A model generated the notes under the pieces. It did no database searches. It saw only the letters and a list, made by a program, of their open reading frames with translations, and was not told the origin of the DNA. From IMG/VR virus record IMGVR_UViG_3300027736_000002, positions 1 through 54,919 of that record: 54,919 nucleotides of DNA. One strand, written 5' to 3'. The translations under genes and the position numbers were made by a program. Positions 48,592 through 54,919 of this stretch are shown here, piece by piece. Each line of letters begins with the position of its first letter. Positions within the stretch are counted from its first letter, which is position 1. Origin of the DNA: a virus.

Positions 48592-51172
48592 AAATACAGA
48601 CCTGACCATTGAAGAAGACGAAATCGTTGAGGTAGATGATGACGAGTCAGACACCGAGGATACTGATGACGGCGGCGCAATGGTCAAACTCAAGAACGAG
48701 GACGACCAACGCCAAAAGCAAGCGCACTTTGCCAACATTGTTGACGAGGTTGACCAAGCCGACTTGCAAGACGCCGTCACCGACCTGCTAGACAAGGTTG
48801 CCAAGGACAAAGACGCACGGCAGAAGCGAGACAAGCTCTACGAGGAAGGCTTGCGCCGTACTGGCTTAGGTGACGATGCACCGGGCGGTGCGCAGTTCAC
48901 CGGCTCAACAAAGGTTGTCCACCCCATGCTGGTGGAAGCCTGCGTGGACTTCTCTAGCCGAGTGATGAAGGAGATCTTCCCTCCTGGCGGCCCAGTCAAG
49001 AGCAAGATCCTAGGCGAGAAGGAGAAGGACAAGGTCGCCAAGGCCGAGCGCAAGACTGACTACATGAACTGGCAGGCTACTGAGCAGATGGTTGAGTTCC
49101 GTGGTGAGTTAGAGCAGCTCAGTACCCAACTGCCCTTGGGCGGTGCTCAGTACCTCAAAATGATGTGGAGCGCCCAATACCTGCGCCCTTGCGCTGAGTT
49201 CATCCCCATCGATGATGTGTATTTGCCCTTTGCGGCTACCAACTTCTACAGCGCTGAGCGCAAGACCCACGTCCAGTATGTGACTAAGATGGAGTACCAG
49301 CGTCGGGTCAAATGTGAGATGTACATTGACGTTGACCTTGGTTCGCCAGAAGTGCCTGACTTCAGCAAGGCGTCGATTGCCAATGACAAAATTGAAGGGC
49401 GCAAGGACACCTCCTACAATGAAGACGGTCTGCGCACCATTTTCGAGATCTACACCCACTTAGACTTTGGTGATGGGGTTGAGCCGTACATCATCAGCAT
49501 TGACAAGACCAGCAGCAAGGCCGTGGCGCTGTACCGCAACTGGGAACCTGAAGACGAGCGCCGTGTAGAACTTGACTGGATTGTGGAATTCCCCTTTGTG
49601 CCATGGCGGGGTGCTTACCCCATCGGCCTGACCCACATGATTGGCGGCTTGTCAGGGGCAGCTACAGGTGCCTTACGCGCCCTGCTGGACTCCGCCCACA
49701 TTCAGAACATCCCAACCCTGCTCAAGCTAAAAGGCGGTCCTGGTGGCCAGACGCTCAACGTCCAACCCACCGAGGTTGTGGAACTTGAAGGCGGAGCGCT
49801 CATCGATGATGTGCGCAAACTGGCCATGCCGCTGCCGTTCAATGGTCCTAGCCCTGTACTGTTTCAGCTACTAGGCTTTGTGGTTGACGCAGGCAAGGGC
49901 GTTGTGCAGACCAGCTTTGAGAAGCTGAGCGATGCCAACCAAGCACAGCCGGTTGGTACCACGATGGCCCTGATTGAGCAGGGTATGGTGGTCTTCTCTA
50001 GCATTCACTCGCGCATCCATAGCTCAATGAGCCGTGTGTTTAAGATTCTGCACCGGATCAACAGCGCCTACCTGACCATTGAAGACATTGAAGCGCAGGC
50101 ATCTGGTTTGGATGTCAAGCCAGAAGACTTTGACGGTCCAATGGACGTTGTGCCGGTAAGTGACCCAGCAATCTTCAGCGAGACGCAACGCTTTGCTCAG
50201 ACTCAAGCGCTCATGCAACGCTCGGCCACCATGCCGCAGATGTATGACCAGCGCAAAATTGAGCAATTGTTTTTGCGCACGCTGAAGATCAGCGCTGACG
50301 ATGTACTACAACCCGCGCCAGGCACCGAGGACATTGACCCGGTGAGCGAGAACGTGGCTGCAGTTATGGGAACTCCTGTTTATGTTCTGCCGCAGCAAGA
50401 CCACATTGCTCACCTCAAAACACACTTGGCGTTTCTGAAGTCGCCGCTGTTTGGCCAGAACCCGGCCATCGTTAAAACCTACATGTTCCCGATGGCCACT
50501 CACCTGCGCGACCACTTGCTGAACTACTATCTGACTGAGGCTCATGAGGCAGTGGACGTTGCGCAGAAGAAGGACTTGATTGAGAAAGAAGCAGAGCAAC
50601 AGGTCAAGGTGATTCTCAAGGTGCAAGAAATCATTGAGCAACAGCTTAGCGGCTTTGCCCAAGAGTTGGCACAGATTGACCAAGCTGCTCAGCAGTTTAA
50701 ACCTCAACCGCCTATGCCGCCAGACAGCAGCATGCAAGTAGCACAACTCAATGCGCAGTTGCAAGGCCAAGCACTACAGCAACGCACACAACTTGATCAG
50801 GCAAAAATGCAGCAAACCGCTCAACTTGAGCAAGCAAAAATGCAGCAAACCGCTCAACTTGAGCAAGCAAAAATGCAGCAAGCTATACAGGCTGAACAAG
50901 TTAATATGCAACTTGAGCAAGCTAAGCTACAACTTGAGCAAGTCAAAGTGCAGCAAGATGCACAGCAAAATGCACAAAAGATGGCAGAAGACGCTCAGCA
51001 AACAATCCTCAAAGAGCAATCAGCGAACGAGCGCACAAAGATCGAACTGCAAACCCGCTATCAAATGAACACCGACGACAACAACACAGCCCTACGCTTA
51101 GCTGCAACCGAGTTAGCTACGGGCGAGAAGTTTGCCGTCTCAACAGGTACAGGCGTCAATCCCGGCACTTGA
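48584..51172 (+). CDS. Portal protein with long C-terminal coiled coil, 862 aa
   Basis: The ATG at 48584 overlaps the previous stop; an upstream TTG at 48563 is less likely. An acidic N-terminus is followed by a portal-like body with AQFTGSTKVVHPMLVEACVDFSSRVMKE, then WRGAYPIGLTHMIGGLSGAATGALRALLDSAH. A long C-terminal helical barrel follows with 11-residue and then 7-residue Gln-rich repeats (about residues 725-800). Size and order between terminase and capsid genes support a podovirus portal of the P22 kind. It would form the dodecameric DNA gate. Confidence 0.8.
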   Translation: MPKNTDLTIEEDEIVEVDDDESDTEDTDDGGAMVKLKNEDDQRQKQAHFANIVDEVDQADLQDAVTDLLDKVAKDKDARQKRDKLYEEGLRRTGLGDDAPGGAQFTGSTKVVHPMLVEACVDFSSRVMKEIFPPGGPVKSKILGEKEKDKVAKAERKTDYMNWQATEQMVEFRGELEQLSTQLPLGGAQYLKMMWSAQYLRPCAEFIPIDDVYLPFAATNFYSAERKTHVQYVTKMEYQRRVKCEMYIDVDLGSPEVPDFSKASIANDKIEGRKDTSYNEDGLRTIFEIYTHLDFGDGVEPYIISIDKTSSKAVALYRNWEPEDERRVELDWIVEFPFVPWRGAYPIGLTHMIGGLSGAATGALRALLDSAHIQNIPTLLKLKGGPGGQTLNVQPTEVVELEGGALIDDVRKLAMPLPFNGPSPVLFQLLGFVVDAGKGVVQTSFEKLSDANQAQPVGTTMALIEQGMVVFSSIHSRIHSSMSRVFKILHRINSAYLTIEDIEAQASGLDVKPEDFDGPMDVVPVSDPAIFSETQRFAQTQALMQRSATMPQMYDQRKIEQLFLRTLKISADDVLQPAPGTEDIDPVSENVAAVMGTPVYVLPQQDHIAHLKTHLAFLKSPLFGQNPAIVKTYMFPMATHLRDHLLNYYLTEAHEAVDVAQKKDLIEKEAEQQVKVILKVQEIIEQQLSGFAQELAQIDQAAQQFKPQPPMPPDSSMQVAQLNAQLQGQALQQRTQLDQAKMQQTAQLEQAKMQQTAQLEQAKMQQAIQAEQVNMQLEQAKLQLEQVKVQQDAQQNAQKMAEDAQQTILKEQSANERTKIELQTRYQMNTDDNNTALRLAATELATGEKFAVSTGTGVNPGT
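50790..50900 (+). repeat. 33-base tandem repeat coding an 11-residue coiled-coil unit
   Basis: Three nearly identical 33-base units encode QLEQAKMQQTA-type undecads in the portal C-terminus, followed by seven-residue units (MQLEQAK, LQLEQVK). This is a hendecad to heptad transition. Almost identical codons in two units suggest recent expansion by slippage. Confidence 0.8.
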
Positions 51173-51190
51173 CACACAGGAGAAACCACG

Positions 51191-51319
51191 ATGAACAATA
51201 CCCCCGCAGTCCCAATGAATAACGGCGCGGTCAAGCAACACCACCGCATGGCGGCAGGAGAGCCCGTAACTGGCCAGACCCTGCCCGCAGCGCCCGCAAT
51301 GCCAAAGACGCCTGCGTGA
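51191..51319 (+). CDS. Small hypothetical protein, 42 aa
   Basis: The ATG at 51191 has AGGAGAAACCACG upstream. The protein is Pro/Ala-rich and probably disordered (MNNTPAVPMNNGAVKQHHRM). The TGA overlaps the GTG of the next gene. It could be a small head-assembly peptide. Function unknown. Confidence 0.5.
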   Translation: MNNTPAVPMNNGAVKQHHRMAAGEPVTGQTLPAAPAMPKTPA

Positions 51320-51513
51320 GAATAGAAGACGTTTTGTTGCATCGGCTAAAAGCCGCGCAAGCAAGTTTTGCGCTTGAATCACTCAAGCGTCCTCAAAACC
51401 GCGATGCCTTTGAGTACGGCTATCGCGTGGGCGTTGTATCAGGTTACGACGCAGCGTTAGATGTACTTTTTACCATTTTGGAAGAGGAGAAAAACAGTGG
51501 CAATGACTTATGA
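51316..51513 (+). CDS. Small helical protein, 65 aa
   Basis: It starts with GTG overlapping the previous stop by 4 bases. The protein RIEDVLLHRLKAAQASFALES and a C-terminal helix (SGYDAALDVLFTILEEEKN) are helical. The C-terminal codons contain the AGGAG site of the GroES-like gene. Common in head-gene regions of related phages; function unknown. Confidence 0.6.
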   Translation: MRIEDVLLHRLKAAQASFALESLKRPQNRDAFEYGYRVGVVSGYDAALDVLFTILEEEKNSGNDL

Positions 51514-51904
51514 GGACGCAATGGCAGAGGCTTTTCCGGCTGCAGAAGCCGGCATTCAGCCTTTTGGGAGCCGTGTTCTGGTACAAATTCGCAGTCCCAA
51601 ACAACGCACCGCTTCGGGCATAATTTTAGATGTGGGCTCCCGAGACACTGAAAAGTGGAATACTCAGGTAGCCAAAGTCATCTCAATTGGCCCCTTGGCA
51701 TTCAAGAATCGCAACACGATGGCCAGTTGGCCCGAGGGTTCTTGGTGCGAGGAGGGTGAGTATGTGCGAGTTGCCAAGTATGGTGGCGATAGGTGGGAGG
51801 TTCCCATGTCAAACGGCGAATCGGCGCTGTTTGTAATCTTTAACGACTTGGACATCATCGGGCGAGTTAACGTCGATCCGCTGTCCATTCGTGCATTCAT
51901 CTGA
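51497..51904 (+). CDS. GroES-like co-chaperonin, 135 aa
   Basis: PFGSRVLVQIRSPKQRTASG, then ILDVGS, AKVISIGPLAF and a final FNDLDIIGRV follow the GroES beta-barrel order. The region WCEEGEYVRVAKYGGDRWEV replaces the mobile-loop side typical of host GroES. Phage co-chaperonins such as T4 gp31 help GroEL fold the major capsid protein, and here the gene lies in the capsid block. The GTG at 51497 is preferred because AGGAG lies 7 bases upstream. No GroEL gene is present, so the host one would be used. Confidence 0.8.
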   Translation: MAMTYEDAMAEAFPAAEAGIQPFGSRVLVQIRSPKQRTASGIILDVGSRDTEKWNTQVAKVISIGPLAFKNRNTMASWPEGSWCEEGEYVRVAKYGGDRWEVPMSNGESALFVIFNDLDIIGRVNVDPLSIRAFI

Positions 51905-51917
51905 AAGGAGATGAGAA

Positions 51918-52829
51918 ATGGCTGAAACCCTGAACGAGAACGACGAGGACAAAAAGCCTCTAGAAGACCTTGTCATTTTGGAAGACAAACCGCCTCAAGA
52001 CGATGAGGATGATGATCGAATTAAGGCTGACGAAGACAGCGGCACTGACTCTGAGCGGGAAGCAATCCGTGAACGGCGTCGGTTAGAGAAAGTTGAGCGC
52101 CGTGACCGCAAAGACAAGGCAATCACTCGCGACAAAACAGAACTAGACTTCCTGCGCAAGCGCAATGACGAGCTAGAACGTCGCATGGGGGCGCAGGAGC
52201 AGCGCGCTCACCAGACGGACTTGCAGAACATTGACGCGCACATCCGTCGTGCGCAAGAAGAGGCTGAAATGTCAGACCGGGTCATCGCTAAAGCCATTGA
52301 GTCAAGCAACGGTGCTGACGTGGCGCAGGCGTTGAAGTACCGAGACCAGGCGTTGGCCAAAATCAATCAACTCCATGCTATTAAAGCGCAGGCTTCACAA
52401 GCGCCGGTAAAGCCGCAACAGCAAGTTGATGAAGCTACCCTGAACCACGCCAGGGACTTCATGGCTGACCACCCTTGGTATGACGTCAATGGGCGTGACG
52501 AGGATAGCGCAATTGTTCTAGCAATTGACCAATCGCTAAATAGGGACGGCTACGACTCTAAGTCTGACGAATATTGGGCAGAACTCAAACGTCGTGCCGC
52601 TCGCCGCCTGCCGGAGCGGTTTAAGACCGAAACACGGGTTGCACGAGGCGGTCCTGTCGTTGGTTCTGGCCGAGAACACGCGCCAACCTCAACTCGCAAT
52701 GAAGTCTACATCAATCCAGAACGAAAGCAAGCTCTGATTGAGGCAGGGGTGTGGGATGACCCTATTTTGCGCAAGAAATACGCTGCTCGATACGCAGAAT
52801 ACGACCGCAATCAACGCAATCAAGCATAA
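51918..52829 (+). CDS. Scaffold candidate, acidic coiled-coil protein, 303 aa
   Basis: A very acidic disordered N-terminus (residues 1-45) is followed by a highly charged coiled coil (RRRLEKVERRDRKDKAITRD to RAQEEAEMSDRV). A C-terminal helical part ends in a basic segment (RKKYAARYAEYDRNQRNQ). This layout, directly before the capsid genes, is typical of phage internal scaffolding proteins, whose basic C-terminus contacts the coat. There is no protease motif. The start has AAAGGAG upstream. Confidence 0.7.
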   Translation: MAETLNENDEDKKPLEDLVILEDKPPQDDEDDDRIKADEDSGTDSEREAIRERRRLEKVERRDRKDKAITRDKTELDFLRKRNDELERRMGAQEQRAHQTDLQNIDAHIRRAQEEAEMSDRVIAKAIESSNGADVAQALKYRDQALAKINQLHAIKAQASQAPVKPQQQVDEATLNHARDFMADHPWYDVNGRDEDSAIVLAIDQSLNRDGYDSKSDEYWAELKRRAARRLPERFKTETRVARGGPVVGSGREHAPTSTRNEVYINPERKQALIEAGVWDDPILRKKYAARYAEYDRNQRNQA

Positions 52830-52849
52830 AAAACTTTATTTTTCAAAAA

Positions 52850-52867
52850 TTGAGGTATAATCCTCAA
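52850..52867 (+). promoter_or_regulatory. Palindromic TATAAT promoter/operator element
   Basis: TTGAGG-TATAAT-CCTCAA is an inverted repeat with a perfect -10 box as its loop, in the 61-base spacer before the gene at 52891. The context GGTATAATCC matches 42140-42149. It may promote the capsid genes, with the arms forming a repressor site or hairpin. Confidence 0.55.
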
Positions 52868-52890
52868 CAATCGCTGAAAGGAGCGAGAAT

Positions 52891-53421
52891 ATGTCCGACG
52901 AACGCTTAAAGAAATCCGCTGGTGACAATCGCGAGCAACGCGCTGTGCAAGACCGCACGGCGACTGAGAATCGTGAGTTGTCCGATGATGAGCGAGTTGA
53001 AATGTTCCGTCAACAGTTTTTCCAGTCCTCGTTACCTGACTTACCAAAGCTGCCCGGCTGGCATCCTTGCTGGCTAACAACGACGAACCCACGTGACTCT
53101 ATCCAAACTCGTATCCGCTTGGGCTATCAGCCCATCAAGCCAGAAGATGTTCCTGGCTGGGAATACGCCACCCTTAAAACAGGTGATTGGTCCGGATTCA
53201 TTGGGGTCAATGAGATGCTTGCGTTTAAGTTGCCCATGAGTTTGTACGAAAAGTACATGCGCGAAGCCCATCACGATGCCCCTCTGCGCGAAGAGGAAAA
53301 GCTCACCGATACGGCTGACTTCCTTGAGCAACAAGCACGATCATCTAAATCGAAGTTGACGCTGGGCGATGGTAATACAGAATTGGGACAAAAGCGGCAA
53401 GCTCAGTTTGATCTTGCTTGA
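52891..53421 (+). CDS. Head-region protein, 176 aa
   Basis: A charged N-terminus (MSDERLKKSAGDNREQRAVQ) precedes a domain with LPKLPGWHPCWLTTTNPRDSI and GYQPIKPEDVPGWEY, then a Glu-rich helix. Such proteins commonly lie just before the coat gene in podoviruses of this type. It may assist capsid assembly. The family is not firmly named. GAAAGGAG precedes the ATG by 9 bases. Confidence 0.6.
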   Translation: MSDERLKKSAGDNREQRAVQDRTATENRELSDDERVEMFRQQFFQSSLPDLPKLPGWHPCWLTTTNPRDSIQTRIRLGYQPIKPEDVPGWEYATLKTGDWSGFIGVNEMLAFKLPMSLYEKYMREAHHDAPLREEEKLTDTADFLEQQARSSKSKLTLGDGNTELGQKRQAQFDLA

Positions 53422-53450
53422 CAGACTTTTAACCCCTTAGGAGAAAGCTA

Positions 53451-54050
53451 ATGTCCTCGACTAGCGCACCCTTTGGTTTTAGGGCAAGTTTCCACAACAG
53501 TGGACAGATGCGCCCTAAAGCCTACACAATCGCCAGCACTTACGCTGCCAACATTTTCGAGGGAGACCCCGTAAAGTTGGTGGATGCAGGTACTGTTCAA
53601 CTCGGCACATCTGACGGCACTCGCTCAGGAACTGTTGCTGGTATTTTGCTGCTCGGCATCTTTGCCGGCTGCCAATATACCGATGCATTGGGCAAGCCAA
53701 CCCTATCATCGTACTGGCCTTCTGGAGTAACCGCAACGGATATTACGGCTTGGGTCTATGACGATCCGGAAACTCTGTTCAACGTGCAGTACTCTAATCC
53801 GGGTACACCTGGCACCACGACTATGCAAACTGCCGTTGGTGAACAGATGGATTGGGTTGTGGCCTCGCCTGGCGGTTCCACCTCAACAGGGTTGTCAAAC
53901 ACCCAAATCGGCGTCATCGAAACCACATCTGGTCAATTCCAGTTGACTGGCTTTGCGGGCGAAATCAACGACTCCATAACAGACGCATACATTGTAGCCA
54001 TTGTTCGTATCAACGAGCATATCTACAAAGCTGCTGTTAACTCAATCTAA
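53451..54050 (+). CDS. Head decoration-like protein, 199 aa
   Basis: A beta-rich protein opening SAPFGFRASFHNSGQMRPKA with Thr/Gly-rich strands and few charges. It lies 13 bases before the major capsid gene and follows AGGAGAAAGC. Its composition and place fit a capsid decoration or minor head protein. No membrane or enzyme motif is seen. Confidence 0.6.
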   Translation: MSSTSAPFGFRASFHNSGQMRPKAYTIASTYAANIFEGDPVKLVDAGTVQLGTSDGTRSGTVAGILLLGIFAGCQYTDALGKPTLSSYWPSGVTATDITAWVYDDPETLFNVQYSNPGTPGTTTMQTAVGEQMDWVVASPGGSTSTGLSNTQIGVIETTSGQFQLTGFAGEINDSITDAYIVAIVRINEHIYKAAVNSI

Positions 54051-54063
54051 GGAGGGCTGACAA

Positions 54064-54919
54064 ATGGCTACCCCAATGCGCAGTACCGACTTTAGGTCGG
54101 TTGTTGAGCCGATTATGAACGAGGTGTTCGACGGCGTTTATGAGCAACGTGCTGACGAATGGAAGATGGTCTTCCGTGAGCAAAAAGGCATTCCTCGGAA
54201 TTACCACGAAGAGCCCGTCTTGTACGGTTTCGGCGCGGCTCCTGAGTTGCCTGACGGCATGGCTGTGACCTACCAAAGCGGTGGTGTGCTCTTTATTCAG
54301 CGTTACCTTTACAAAGTGTTTGGCTTGGCCTTCGCGTTGACCAAGGTGCTCGTTGAAGACGGTGACCACATCCGCATCGGTCAGACTTACGCCAAGCACT
54401 TGGCTCAGTCGCTGATTGAGACTAAGGAAACCCTGGCTGCCAACATCCTGAACCGTGCCTTCAACAGCGCGTATCTGGGTGGTGACGGTGTTTCTTTGGT
54501 GTCTACAGCCCACCCGATTGTCAGTGGTACGTTTAGCAACCAGCTAACTACCGCTGCCGCTCTGTCGCAAACATCGCTTGAGCAGATTTTGGTTCAGATT
54601 CGCAACGCTGTTGACAACAACGGCAAGCGTATTCGTCTGGTGCCAAAGAAAATCGTTTCTGGACCCAGCAATGTGTTCCAGGCCGAAGTGCTACTCAAGT
54701 CTGTACTGCGCAGCGGCACTGCTGACAATGACATCAACCCGGTCAAGTCTATGGGCTTGCTGGCTGAAGGTCAGGGCAATCTGTCGCGTATCACGTCTAC
54801 CACCGCTTGGTGGGTCCAGACCGATGCGCCAGACGGTTTGAAGCTGTTGATGCGTCGTGGCTTGGAGAAGTCTATGGAAGGCGACTTTGAGACTGACTCC
54901 ATGCGCTACAAAGCGACAG
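54064..54919 (+). CDS. Major capsid protein, N-terminal part (continues at 1-186)
   Basis: The ATG at 54064 has AAGGAGG upstream, the strongest ribosome site of the region, as expected of the most abundant protein. The sequence (FRSVVEPIMNEVFDGVY, QKGIPRNYHEEPVLYGFG, AFALTKVLVEDGDHIRIG, then SLVSTAHPIVSGTF) matches phage major head proteins of the HK97-like fold, close to the Mu gpT group. The frame stays open to the window end and is completed by bases 1-186, giving 304 residues. The gene is intact in the circular map. Confidence 0.85.
   Translation, partial: MATPMRSTDFRSVVEPIMNEVFDGVYEQRADEWKMVFREQKGIPRNYHEEPVLYGFGAAPELPDGMAVTYQSGGVLFIQRYLYKVFGLAFALTKVLVEDGDHIRIGQTYAKHLAQSLIETKETLAANILNRAFNSAYLGGDGVSLVSTAHPIVSGTFSNQLTTAAALSQTSLEQILVQIRNAVDNNGKRIRLVPKKIVSGPSNVFQAEVLLKSVLRSGTADNDINPVKSMGLLAEGQGNLSRITSTTAWWVQTDAPDGLKLLMRRGLEKSMEGDFETDSMRYKAT
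54793..54919. repeat. 127-bp terminal direct repeat, right copy
   Basis: This stretch is identical to bases 1-127. It marks the assembly overlap of a circular map, and the unique genome ends at 54792. Confidence 0.95.

Noticed and set aside
1-54919. Temperate phage with integrase
   Set aside because: A CI-like HTH gene is present, but no integrase, recombinase or attachment site was found in the complete circular map.

Overview
This window is one complete tailed-phage genome, most likely a podovirus-like lytic phage of a Gram-negative, probably freshwater betaproteobacterial host. The host is an inference from gene style, not a proven assignment. The last 127 bases (54793-54919) repeat the first 127 exactly, and the major capsid gene runs across that junction. 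The molecule therefore closes to a circular map of about 54,792 bp, with an arbitrary cut inside the capsid gene. By eye I found no integrase, phage RNA polymerase, tRNA or rRNA gene, and no CRISPR array.

The genome is two divergent arms that start in the spacer 38757-38893 and meet at a strong hairpin terminator at 22117-22141. The plus arm begins with a primase-helicase (39087-41459) and an AT-rich, iteron-bearing spacer that is an origin candidate (41460-41701). It continues with a VRR-NUC nuclease, the terminase pair, a huge tandemly duplicated protein, the portal, a GroES-like co-chaperonin, a scaffold candidate and the capsid genes. Past the cut come head and adaptor proteins, tail fibres (one with an S74 auto-cleaving chaperone), the holin/endolysin cassette, a second adaptor, a stabilisation-like protein and very large internal virion or ejection-type proteins up to 22091.

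The minus arm starts with a Cro/CI-like HTH gene (38499-38756). It continues with a papain-like protein, small genes, an SNF2-type helicase, a DUF2800 PD-(D/E)XK nuclease, a DUF932 protein and a DUF2815 single-strand DNA-binding protein. Next comes a tightly overlapping nucleotide and DNA-modification block (33127 down to 28225): a MazG-DUF5664 fusion, a thymidylate-synthase relative with Asp at the dUMP/dCMP-discriminating site, an SGNH-like protein, a PLP-enzyme-like protein, a helical protein that may be an amino-acid:DNA transferase relative, and a dCMP deaminase. This leads into a family B DNA polymerase. The arm ends with about 17 tiny genes (26378-22140) chained by 1-8 bp overlaps; several share a WVGLT motif, and many end in a peptide that encodes the Shine-Dalgarno of the next gene.

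Transcription control is visible. Four copies of one promoter/leader module (26393, 34767, 37945, 38428), each with a -10 TACAAT and a GC hairpin, sit at the heads of minus-strand transcription units. The HTH gene has a perfect palindrome over its own start. The most interesting candidate system is the modification block between the SSB gene and the DNA polymerase gene, which looks like a route to hydroxymethylated and possibly further decorated DNA bases.
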